DNA of 64,000 nucleotides from Bacillus timonensis. GTDB lineage: Bacteria > Bacillota > Bacilli > Bacillales > Bacillaceae_L. Where the stretch lies: assembly GCA_020171895.1 (NCBI GenBank), contig JAIVAN010000005.1, positions 248,001 to 312,000 on the forward strand, given 5' to 3'. Made by a program: the position numbers and the translations under genes. Positions 1 to 6,334 of the stretch are shown here, piece after piece. The notes beneath the pieces were generated by a model. It was not told the DNA's origin. It searched no databases and saw only the letters and a list, made by a program, of their open reading frames with translations. How positions within the stretch are numbered: the first letter of the stretch is position 1; each line of letters opens with the position of its first letter.

Positions 1-54
1 GATCCCGTACCAGCTTTTACAATGGTAGGAGCAAACAATGAAACAGCCGTTTAA
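1..54 (+). CDS. C-terminal end of an unidentified protein (partial)
   Basis: The window opens inside a reading frame of 17 codons that ends with TAA at 52-54; the last residues read DPVPAFTMVGANNETAV. A hairpin terminator overlaps the stop codon, as expected at a gene end. The fragment is too short to assign a family, and the reading is tentative. Confidence 0.4.
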   Translation, partial: DPVPAFTMVGANNETAV

Positions 55-70
55 AATACGGCTGTTTTAT
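41..70. terminator. Bidirectional Rho-independent terminator
   Basis: Inverted repeat AACAGCCGT (42-50) / ACGGCTGTT (58-66) followed by a T-rich stretch. It lies between the partial gene on + and the convergent PhzF-like gene on -, so it can serve both. Confidence 0.7.
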
Positions 71-84
71 TTACATCGAATATC

Positions 85-978
85 TTATTTTAATTGAAGA
101 ATACCTTCAATAGTGATGACTGCAGAACCAGCAATCTTAATGATTGGCCCGGGTTCAATGGATGCATATAGTGTACCAGGGCGTCCGAATGCATGACCTT
201 GAGCAATGGTAAGATGATGTGTCTTATCTTTTTCAAGGATTTCCTCAAGCGCAAAATAGCCAGCCATCGCGCCATTGGCTGAACCGGTTACAGGGTCTTC
301 GGGTATGCCAACAGCTGGGGCAAAATCACGTGTGTAAACGTCATATCCAGACTCAGTTGTTTCAAAAGTAAATAAATGAGTTGTGCTCACATTGTGAAGT
401 CGATTAAATTCACTTAACTCATCAAGTCTTGGCTTTGCTGAATCAATTGCCCTTTGGTTTTTAATAGGGACAATTAAATGCCAATTTCCTGTGTTTGCTA
501 ATTTGATTGGAAATTGGTCATTTATTTCGTATGCAGGGATACCAATCATAGAGGATAGGTGTTCGAGATTTATTTCAATTTCCTTTACCTTTGGTGTAAT
601 TTGAGTCATTTCCACCGATTGCAGTAGACCGTTTTCTTTGTTCCATTTCACAGGTACAAGGCCAATATTTGTTTCGAACTTCACCGTGTCCATTTTCTCT
701 GTCCATCCAAGTTTCTCAGCCAATATCCAAGCCAGTCCTACAGTAGCATGTCCACAAAAATCAATCTCTTCTTTCGGTGTAAAATACCTTACTTTCACAT
801 CTGCTTCAGGATGGTTTGTTTTTAACATAAACACGGATTCTGGCAAATTTAATTCACTTGCGACCTTTTGCATTTCTGCTACTGAAAGCTTGTCTCCATC
901 TAACACAACTCCAGCGGGATTTCCTCCAAAGGGTTCGCTCGTGAAGGCGTCTACATGGAATACCTTGATTTGTCTCAT
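85..978 (-). CDS. PhzF family isomerase-like protein
   Basis: 297-aa member of the PhzF/YddE family (diaminopimelate epimerase-like fold). The family signatures are present: an N-terminal FGGNPAGVV stretch (residues 17-25), Glu47 in NLPESVF at the position of the catalytic Glu of PhzF, FCGHATVG (74-81), and DPVTGSANGA near 228. The ATG at 978 is preferred because GGAGA lies 7 nt upstream; an in-frame TTG seven codons earlier overlaps the ribosome site. Physiological substrates of most family members are unknown and nothing nearby suggests phenazine synthesis. Single-gene unit, convergent with the partial gene on its left. Confidence 0.85.
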   Translation of the reverse strand: MRQIKVFHVDAFTSEPFGGNPAGVVLDGDKLSVAEMQKVASELNLPESVFMLKTNHPEADVKVRYFTPKEEIDFCGHATVGLAWILAEKLGWTEKMDTVKFETNIGLVPVKWNKENGLLQSVEMTQITPKVKEIEINLEHLSSMIGIPAYEINDQFPIKLANTGNWHLIVPIKNQRAIDSAKPRLDELSEFNRLHNVSTTHLFTFETTESGYDVYTRDFAPAVGIPEDPVTGSANGAMAGYFALEEILEKDKTHHLTIAQGHAFGRPGTLYASIEPGPIIKIAGSAVITIEGILQLK

Positions 979-1095
979 ATAAATGTCTCCTTCTCCCAAA
1001 ACAGTTTATAGGTTTATTATAAGGATAGTTGAAGGCAAATACGAATGAGAAGTCCAAAAAGAAAACGTATTCAGAAAATATCTTACAATAAAGGG

Positions 1096-1124
1096 TTGAC
1101 GTATCAGTTTACAACCTCTATTAT
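1096..1124 (+). promoter_or_regulatory. Sigma-A promoter of the T-box/permease unit
   Basis: TTGACG (1096-1101), 17-bp spacer, TATTAT (1119-1124). It lies about 70 bp upstream of the T-box stem I, the right place to transcribe the leader. Confidence 0.6.
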
Positions 1125-1194
1125 TCTAGTATAAACAAAATGCTTTATTGATTAAAAGCGTTTAAGCGTTTAAGTGTATAAGTAGATATGTATT

Positions 1195-1394
1195 AAGCTT
1201 GCAGCACAGTAGCTCTTGCTTCCACAGAAACTAGAGACTGAATGGTTGGTGAAAATTCAGGTGGGGTTAAGGGTGAATTACATTGCAGAGAAACGGCTTA
1301 TTTTTTATAAGTGGGTAAACGAATTTGTTTATCAACAAGGGTGGTACCGCGGAGTCTCTTCGTCCCTTTTTTAGGGAGAGGGGACTATTTTTTT
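1195..1394 (+). promoter_or_regulatory. T-box leader with terminator
   Basis: The canonical T-box AGGGTGGTACCGCG is at 1338-1351, followed by a terminator hairpin (1353-1386) and a T run. Stem I is recognisable: AGTA (1208-1211) and GAA (1275-1277) form the S-turn flanking a long stem made by 1212-1225 and 1261-1274. The specifier follows GAA: either TTA (1278-1280, Leu) or TAC (1279-1281, Tyr), depending on register. Uncharged tRNA would stabilise the antiterminator and switch on the downstream permease (family knowledge). Confidence 0.92.
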
Positions 1395-1486
1395 ATCCAA
1401 TAAAAGGCTTGCTTGTTTCTTCAAGATTACTGTGTACGCAAAAACGAATGACACAAAGCAGATAGCATCGAGAGGAGAAAGAGAGA

Positions 1487-2788
1487 ATGAATATGTTACA
1501 AAGAGGATTAGGAAAGTGGCATGGATATGCACTTTTAATAGGTGGAATGATTGGTTCAGGAATTTTTGTTGTGACGGGAGAAGCTGGGGCACAAGCTGGC
1601 CCATCCGTTCCGTTAGGATATGTCGCATTGTTACCAGTATTACTATGTACAGCACTGGCTTACTTAGTTTTTTTAAGCACACCTTTAGGAAATAGCCCAG
1701 GGGGAGCATTTATTCACATCAGCAGAACGTTTAATAACCGTTATGTCGGATTTTTCTTCATGTGGTTTCAATTCATTGCTTTACTTGGCGTAATGGCAGT
1801 TATCGCAATTTCATTTGGTGATTATTTGGCAAACTTAACGGGGTTAAAAAATCCACTAGTCATCGCATCGGCACTACTACTTTCTTTTTACGTTTTAAAT
1901 TTAGTTGGCGTTAAGTGGTTTGGAAGAGTTCAGTTAATTATGACTGTGATTTTATTTGTGGCAATTCTAGTCTTAGTACTACCAGGATTATTCTCAATGA
2001 AAGCAGAAAATTTAACACCGATGTTTCCTTTTGGTTTTGAAGGCTTCATGAGTATTCTCCCGAGCTTATTTTTCGCTTATTTTGGATTTGAACAGTTAGC
2101 ACAAGCGGGTGGAGAAATGAAGGATCCACAAAAGGATATGCCCAAAACAATGCTTAGAGGCTCGATTTTAACGATGGTGATTTACTTCTTAGTTTCTATT
2201 GTCGCATTTGGAGTATTACCTTACACGGAGCTAGCTGCATCCAAAAGTGCTATGACAGATGTTGCAGCTGTGTACTTACCGTCATTTGGGACATGGGTTG
2301 TAACGATTGGGATTTTCATGGCATTCGCAACAACATTAAATTCAATTTTGATGGTTGTATCACGAATCCTTTTTAGCTTTGCTGATGAACATGTCGTACC
2401 TACGCAATTAGCTATTGTTAACAAGCGTTTTGGCACGCCACATATCGCATTAACGGTTACGACTGCAATTGTGTTAATTCTTCTATGGACGCACACGATG
2501 AGCTTCGTCTTAACGATTGCGTTACAGGGAATGTTCTTAATGTACATTGGACACTCAATTGCTTTAATTGCACTTCCGTATGTTAGACCTGAATTATTTG
2601 CATCAGCACTATACAAGCCGTCAAAATGGCTAATGGCTCTTTGTGGCGTTGTCGCAATCAGTGTGCTATCGTTCTTCAGCTACAAAATGATCCTATCTGT
2701 CCTTGATACGTTAGTGATTTGGACATTAGTTGGAGCTGTTATCTTCTTAACAGGAACGTGGCAGAAAAAACGAAACGATCTCGCTTAG
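1487..2788 (+). CDS. APC-superfamily amino acid permease under T-box control
   Basis: 433-aa polytopic membrane protein with about 12 hydrophobic segments. The first segment carries the APC signature GMIGSGIF (residues 20-27), and segment 6 has FAYFGFEQLAQAGGEMKDP, typical of this superfamily. It imports or exchanges amino acids at the cytoplasmic membrane. The T-box leader upstream implies induction when one amino acid is scarce, so the substrate is probably the amino acid named by the specifier (Leu or Tyr). B. subtilis has a comparable T-box-controlled permease, YvbW (recalled, not checked). The stop codon overlaps a copy of a dispersed palindrome. Confidence 0.88.
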   Translation: MNMLQRGLGKWHGYALLIGGMIGSGIFVVTGEAGAQAGPSVPLGYVALLPVLLCTALAYLVFLSTPLGNSPGGAFIHISRTFNNRYVGFFFMWFQFIALLGVMAVIAISFGDYLANLTGLKNPLVIASALLLSFYVLNLVGVKWFGRVQLIMTVILFVAILVLVLPGLFSMKAENLTPMFPFGFEGFMSILPSLFFAYFGFEQLAQAGGEMKDPQKDMPKTMLRGSILTMVIYFLVSIVAFGVLPYTELAASKSAMTDVAAVYLPSFGTWVVTIGIFMAFATTLNSILMVVSRILFSFADEHVVPTQLAIVNKRFGTPHIALTVTTAIVLILLWTHTMSFVLTIALQGMFLMYIGHSIALIALPYVRPELFASALYKPSKWLMALCGVVAISVLSFFSYKMILSVLDTLVIWTLVGAVIFLTGTWQKKRNDLA

Positions 2789-2807
2789 GTGCCAGGCACC
2801 TGTCGAA
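2787..2807 (+). repeat. Dispersed palindrome P1
   Basis: AGGTGCCAGGCACCT is a perfect palindrome around a central A, followed by GTCGAA. It overlaps the stop codon of the permease. Related copies are at 2911, 15721, 26492, 38008 and 38154. Confidence 0.75.
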
Positions 2808-2910
2808 AAATCTTTATTTTAAAAAATACACAAATTCAGCTTGAACATATGTACTTCAAGGGTTCAGATACTATTCGCTCCTTCGGTTTGATGAAGTAGA
2901 GAGTAGATTC

Positions 2911-2930
2911 AGTGCCAGGCACCTGTCGAA
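2911..2930 (+). repeat. Dispersed palindrome P2
   Basis: Same orientation and core as P1 (GTGCCAGGCACCTGTCGAA). P1 and P2 flank about 100 bp of AT-rich non-coding DNA. Confidence 0.75.
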
Positions 2931-3063
2931 TCATCTGTGAAAATAGGTTTGCTTTCATGTGAGATAAGCCCGGTTTTGGTGAAAAATCAGCGGATGTCAC
3001 GGTTGCATTTTAGCAGGGGTTTCATACTCTATATTGAATCTATTTTAAAAGGAGGAATTATTC

Positions 3064-3150
3064 ATGAGTCACGGAGGATATGGTTCAGGCTTCGCGTTAA
3101 TCGTTGTGTTGTTTATTTTATTAATCATCGTTGGTGCAGCTTGGTTATAA
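3064..3150 (+). CDS. YjcZ-type sporulation peptide, copy 1
   Basis: 28-aa peptide with a short Gly/Tyr-rich start and a single hydrophobic helix ([16 protein letters not shown]), matching the small YjcZ-family peptides of Bacillaceae. AAAAGGAGG is 7 nt upstream of the ATG and a terminator follows directly. CATACTCTA upstream resembles a sigma-E/K -10 element. Three paralogues lie 1.5 kb downstream. Family members are known from forespore or spore fractions; the molecular role is unknown. Confidence 0.85.
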   Translation: MSHGGYGSGFALIVVLFILLIIVGAAWL

Positions 3151-3162
3151 GATGAAATAGGG

Positions 3163-3190
3163 GACAGCCAATCTTTATTGGCTGTTCTGT
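3163..3190 (+). terminator. Terminator after YjcZ-type copy 1
   Basis: ACAGCCAAT / ATTGGCTGT stem with a 4-nt loop, weak T tract. Confidence 0.7.
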
Positions 3191-3261
3191 ATTATCCTTT
3201 TAGATAGTATACATAAAATGGACAAGTGTACTTTGATAAATAACAAATAGGGGTGGTTTTG

Positions 3262-3807
3262 ATGGAAGCACGAATTAAAATGCTTGAAGTACATGAAGCG
3301 GAAGGAAAACTGCTAGAATTGTATGATCGTTTCAATGGAAAAATGGCCAATATCCTTAAGGTTCAATCTTTGAATCCCAAATCGTTAGAAGCTCATTTAA
3401 GTTATTACAAAGTTATCATGTTTGGAAAGTCCCCATTAAGTCGAAGGATGCGTGAAATGATCGCTACTGTTGTATCAACAACGAATGAGTGCTTTTACTG
3501 AATGCAACATCATGGGGCGGCGCTCCATTTGTTGACAAAAGATGATGAGTTGGTAGAAGGGTTAAAGACAAACTATCTTTCTCTGAACCTTGAAGAAAAG
3601 GAACGGGGGATTTTAGATTATGCAGTTAAGCTGACAAAAAGTCCTCATAGTGTAAAGGATGAGGATGTTGAGCGATTGCGTAGCTTAGGCTGTTCAGACA
3701 CTGAGATATTAGATGTTTGTCAAATTACGTCATACTTTAATTTTATTAATCGTATGGCAGAAGGCTTAGGAGTTCAGTTAGAAAAAGAGTTTGATGAATA
3801 TGTGTGA
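3262..3807 (+). CDS. AhpD-like peroxidase-related protein, probable selenoprotein (in-frame UGA at codon 80)
   Basis: Read through one TGA (3499-3501), this is a 181-residue carboxymuconolactone decarboxylase/AhpD-like protein. The family's redox motif is E-C-x-x-C-x-x-H-H; here it reads E76 C77 F78 Y79 UGA80 M81 Q82 H83 H84, so the UGA is exactly the second catalytic cysteine. The sequence on both sides is uninterrupted and family-like (HHGAALH, then a helical C-terminus). A GC-rich hairpin (3505-3534) with GG in its loop follows at SECIS distance. The ATG at 3262 is preceded by AGGGGTGG. Known AhpD proteins use the CxxC pair to reduce peroxides or disulfides; CxxU versions have been reported in bacteria. 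Alternatives are a point nonsense mutation (TGC/TGT to TGA) or a pseudogene. The Sec insertion genes are not in this window. Confidence 0.75.
3505..3534 (+). promoter_or_regulatory. Candidate bacterial SECIS hairpin
   Basis: Lower stem CAACA (3505-3509) / TGTTG (3530-3534), small internal loop, upper stem ATGGGG (3512-3517) / CTCCAT (3523-3528) with one G-U pair, loop CGGCG (3518-3522). The loop begins 16 nt after the UGA and has GG at its second and third positions, within the limits used for bacterial SECIS elements. Folding was done by hand. Confidence 0.6.
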
Positions 3808-3820
3808 TAGTTGATGGAGC

Positions 3821-3844
3821 GACGGCATAAGCCGTCTTTTTTTG
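3821..3844 (+). terminator. Terminator after the AhpD-like gene
   Basis: GACGGC ATAA GCCGTC followed by seven or more T. Confidence 0.85.
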
Positions 3845-3855
3845 TACATCACAAA

Positions 3856-3887
3856 AGGACATAGCTAAAATACTATAGCTATGTCCT
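3856..3887 (-). terminator. Terminator of the Gly/Tyr-rich gene
   Basis: Perfect 12-bp inverted repeat AGGACATAGCTA (3856-3867) / TAGCTATGTCCT (3876-3887), 23 nt beyond the stop codon on the minus strand, followed there by TTTTG. Confidence 0.7.
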
Positions 3888-3910
3888 GATTCGTCTCTAT
3901 AAAACAAGAT

Positions 3911-4309
3911 TTAATAGAAGAACGGGAAGAAAAATCTTCTTAGGCCGAAGAATGGGAAGCGGAAACGACGGAATCGTCTGAAGCGACGTGGATATCCATA
4001 GCCATATCCTCCGTAACCACCGTAGCCACCGCCATAGCCACCATATCCTCCGTAACCACCAAATATTCTATCTTCATCCGTATCAAACTCGTCACGTTGC
4101 TCACCCATTGGGACTAGCATATATACGTGATCGTCGTCTGCTTTTTCTAGAATACCTTCATAAACGTTACCGTCATTCATTTCAACTGCAACCATGTAAA
4201 ACTTGTGTTTGTCACAAAAATCATGCATATGTGCTTTCTGGTCGTGTCCTCCGTGTGGCATTTCGCCATAAGGCATTTGTTGAGGCATACCATATTGATT
4301 ATGATGCAT
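3911..4309 (-). CDS. Glycine/tyrosine-rich hypothetical protein, possible spore-surface protein
   Basis: 132 aa. The N-terminus (1-30) is His/Met/Gln/Gly-rich. Residues about 33-75 form a compact predicted beta domain (KFYMVAVEMNDGNVYEGIL...VYMLVPMGE). Then comes a run of GYGG repeats, and the tail alternates Arg and Phe (RRFRRFRRFRFPFFGLRRF). The start is the ATG with AAAGGAGAG 9 nt upstream; an upstream ATG nine codons earlier has no ribosome site. The composition and the adjacent YjcZ-type genes suggest a spore coat or surface role, but this is inference and no named family was recognised. Confidence 0.75.
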   Translation of the reverse strand: MHHNQYGMPQQMPYGEMPHGGHDQKAHMHDFCDKHKFYMVAVEMNDGNVYEGILEKADDDHVYMLVPMGEQRDEFDTDEDRIFGGYGGYGGYGGGYGGYGGYGYGYPRRFRRFRRFRFPFFGLRRFFFPFFY

Positions 4310-4462
4310 CGTGTTCTCTCCTTTCGTAACATTCAATTTATCCTATTCAGCCTATAGTCTTTTGACACAAATTTTGAGAGAAAAAATATGTATTTACCTA
4401 ATATGGAAGGCTATTTAAATGTCATTTTATATTTTTAGCCATTTCTAGTGAAAATGTCCTGT

Positions 4463-4490
4463 ACCCATTTCTCGTCACATACATACCTTA
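4463..4490 (+). promoter_or_regulatory. Candidate sigma-E/sigma-K promoter for YjcZ-type copies 2-4
   Basis: ACCC (4463-4466), 15-bp spacer, CATACCTTA (4482-4490) fits the sigma-K pattern AC...CATAnnnTA. It lies 60 bp upstream of copy 2. Assigned by eye. Confidence 0.35.
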
Positions 4491-4549
4491 ATACTAGGAA
4501 ATGGTGTTTATCCATCTTTTCCAGCTAAAACAAAGGCGGTGATTTTACA

Positions 4550-4645
4550 ATGTCAGCAGGATACGGTGGAGGTTTCGCGTTAATTGTTGTATTGTTCATC
4601 CTATTAATCATTATAGGAGCTTCAGCGGTTGGTTATGGATATTAA
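4550..4645 (+). CDS. YjcZ-type sporulation peptide, copy 2
   Basis: 31-aa peptide: MSAGYGGG, then the same hydrophobic helix ([17 protein letters not shown]) and a GYGY tail. Ribosome site AAAGGCGGTGA, 6 nt before the ATG. First of three tandem paralogues probably cotranscribed to the terminator at 5039. Confidence 0.85.
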   Translation: MSAGYGGGFALIVVLFILLIIIGASAVGYGY

Positions 4646-4687
4646 TTAAAATCTGTGATAAATGGAAGATTGAAAGGGGGAATTGAG

Positions 4688-4810
4688 ATGCATTACGGAT
4701 ATGGTTACGGTGGTTGTGGCTATGGTGGCTATGGTTACGGACGTGGATTTGCGTTAATCGTAGTATTATTTATTCTACTCATTATCGTTGGTGCTGCATG
4801 TTTTAAGTAA
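4688..4810 (+). CDS. YjcZ-type sporulation peptide, copy 3
   Basis: 40-aa paralogue with a longer Gly/Tyr-rich head ([16 protein letters not shown]) before the conserved [16 protein letters not shown] helix; ends CFK. GAAAGGGGG precedes the ATG. It contains two Cys, unlike copies 1 and 2. Confidence 0.85.
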   Translation: MHYGYGYGGCGYGGYGYGRGFALIVVLFILLIIVGAACFK

Positions 4811-4896
4811 CAATTGCCAAGAAACTGGGGAATTCGCCCAATCATAAATAGACGTTATAGAATATGTTAAAAAGTGTAAAGATGGAGGTGAATATT

Positions 4897-5013
4897 ATGC
4901 ATTGTGGTTACTATGGTGGCTACGGATATGGCGGTTATGGCTACGGCGGTGGCTTTGCGCTAATCGTAGTATTATTCATCTTGTTAATTATCATCGGTGC
5001 TTCTTGGAGCTAA
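4897..5013 (+). CDS. YjcZ-type sporulation peptide, copy 4
   Basis: 38-aa paralogue: Gly/Tyr-rich head with one Cys, conserved membrane helix, C-terminal GASWS. GGAGGTG is 6 nt upstream of the ATG. Last gene before a strong terminator. Confidence 0.85.
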   Translation: MHCGYYGGYGYGGYGYGGGFALIVVLFILLIIIGASWS

Positions 5014-5038
5014 TAATGAGATTACTAAGAGACTCGAG

Positions 5039-5071
5039 CAAACACCCAATTCTTTCTGAGTTGGGTGTTTG
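5039..5071 (+). terminator. Terminator of the YjcZ-type cluster
   Basis: Perfect 11-bp stem CAAACACCCAA (5039-5049) / TTGGGTGTTTG (5061-5071), followed by TGATTATTT. Confidence 0.75.
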
Positions 5072-5152
5072 TGATTATTTAGAATCAAAGGGGTGGTTAC
5101 TAATCAAACTTTTTCATTATAATGGAGATACATGATAAACGGAGGTGGTTAG

Positions 5153-5770
5153 ATGAATATGGAGGAAAAGATAAAGAAGTTGCAGGATCAACCCCCTAAG
5201 ATTTTAGGTAGTGAACATTTTTCTAAATATGCTGTCTTACTGCCACTGATAAAAAAAGATGATGATTACCATATTCTCTTTGAGGTTCGTTCAGAACACT
5301 TACGAAGGCAGCCGGGGGAGATTTGTTTTCCTGGTGGACGAATTGATCAAGGTGATCGCGATGAGCGTCATACTGCTATTCGTGAAACAACGGAAGAGCT
5401 TGGGATACACGAGGACCAACTTACATATGTCTCACCGTTGGATTATATTGTGACCCCGTTTGGGACAATGATTTACCCTTTTGTTGGGATATTAGCTGAG
5501 CCTGAGAAAATCAACCCGAATGCTGATGAGGTTGGTAGTGTGTTTTCAGTTCCGATATCTTATTTTAAAGAAAATCCGCCAAAGACGTATCATATTCATT
5601 TTCATATGGAGCCAGAGGATCAATTTCCGTTTGATGATATTATAGGCGGGGAGAATTACAATTGGCATACACGTAAAATGGATGAGAATTTTTACTACTA
5701 TGAAGATAAGGTGATTTGGGGACTTACGGCAAGAATATTGAAGCACTTTTTATCATTGATTACGGAATGA
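5153..5770 (+). CDS. NUDIX hydrolase, CoA pyrophosphatase (NudL/YeaB) type
   Basis: 205 aa. The Nudix box occupies residues 61-85 (GGRIDQGD...AIRETTEELGI) with the one-residue-longer spacing typical of the CoA-pyrophosphatase branch. It is preceded by that branch's signature LRRQPGEICFPGG (50-62). Such enzymes hydrolyse CoA or its oxidised derivatives to phosphopantetheine and 3',5'-ADP using Mg2+ or Mn2+ (family knowledge). GGAGGTGG lies 6 nt before the ATG. It forms a single-gene unit: TATAAT at 5118-5123 is a likely -10 and a terminator follows. Confidence 0.88.
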   Translation: MNMEEKIKKLQDQPPKILGSEHFSKYAVLLPLIKKDDDYHILFEVRSEHLRRQPGEICFPGGRIDQGDRDERHTAIRETTEELGIHEDQLTYVSPLDYIVTPFGTMIYPFVGILAEPEKINPNADEVGSVFSVPISYFKENPPKTYHIHFHMEPEDQFPFDDIIGGENYNWHTRKMDENFYYYEDKVIWGLTARILKHFLSLITE

Positions 5771-5773
5771 TAG

Positions 5774-5797
5774 CTCGCTGATGAAGCGAGTTTTTTT
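5774..5797 (+). terminator. Terminator after the Nudix gene
   Basis: CTCGCT / AGCGAG stem with a GATGA loop and seven T. Confidence 0.85.
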
Positions 5798-5810
5798 ATT
5801 AAAGAGATGA

Positions 5811-6112
5811 CTACCCTGAAATTACGACACTGTACAAGGGGTGTTAATCTGCGTTGCAGGAACCTCGCTTTCCGTGGGGCGCCACTTGAGCCTCCTCGGC
5901 TTCTGCCTGTGGGGTCTCAAGTCTGTCGCATATCCCACAGGAGTCTCTGTTCCTTCCACTCCGATTAACACGCATGAATGACTTAAAAGCCAACATTCAA
6001 TAAGCGCAAAAATCCAGTTCGCATTTTCATCCTTCATGGTGCAAATTGTTTATTGCATGAAATTCTACCCTGAAAATACGTTTCTATCGCTGAAAATGGG
6101 GTGTTATTCCTT
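5811..6112 (+). repeat. R-element copy R1 with a truncated second copy
   Basis: Begins CTACCCTGAAA, has the outer arm pair GTGTTAATC / GATTAACAC around a GC-rich core (CCTCGCTTTCCG...CCACAGGAGTCT), then CATTTTCATCCTTCATGGTGCAA and a terminal TCTACCCTGAAAATACG at about 6064. A truncated second unit runs to about 6112. No gene is visible in this gap; 6113-6264 shows nothing recognisable. Confidence 0.85.
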
Positions 6113-6264
6113 GATTTGAAATAAATGAAGCTCTCCATTTACCATCATTTAAATGTACTACTTCATTCTCTTCCCCCCTTTTAAAAACACATCAAATCTT
6201 GCAATCGTAAAAGCTATCACTTATGAATAAGAATAATCAAGGATTTGTTTATTAGACTTTGTTT

Positions 6265-6280
6265 TGTAAGATTACTTACA
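6265..6280. promoter_or_regulatory. Crp/Fnr-type operator, site 1
   Basis: TGTAAGATTACTTACA, a 6-4-6 perfect palindrome. Its centre lies 41.5 bp before the start point implied by the weak -10 TACGAT (6302-6307), a class II activator position for the transport operon at 6335. Matching sites are at 13665 and 13950. Confidence 0.65.
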
Positions 6281-6334
6281 GAAATTTAAGCGAATTTGGC
6301 TTACGATTAGGTAAAAAAGGGGGAGACGCTGTAA

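Noticed and set aside
3180-3262. TGTAAG-N4-CTTACA site upstream of the AhpD-like gene
   Set aside because: Looked for and not found; nor is one upstream of the oxidoreductase at 15576, so both were left out of the proposed regulon.
3502-3807. Separate gene starting at ATG 3502 downstream of the UGA
   Set aside because: It begins inside the conserved redox motif, has no ribosome site, and is continuous in frame with the upstream half.
4902-5135. 77-codon ORF overlapping YjcZ-type copy 4
   Set aside because: It is a shifted frame of the Gly/Tyr codons (Trp/Leu-rich translation) and runs through the terminator.
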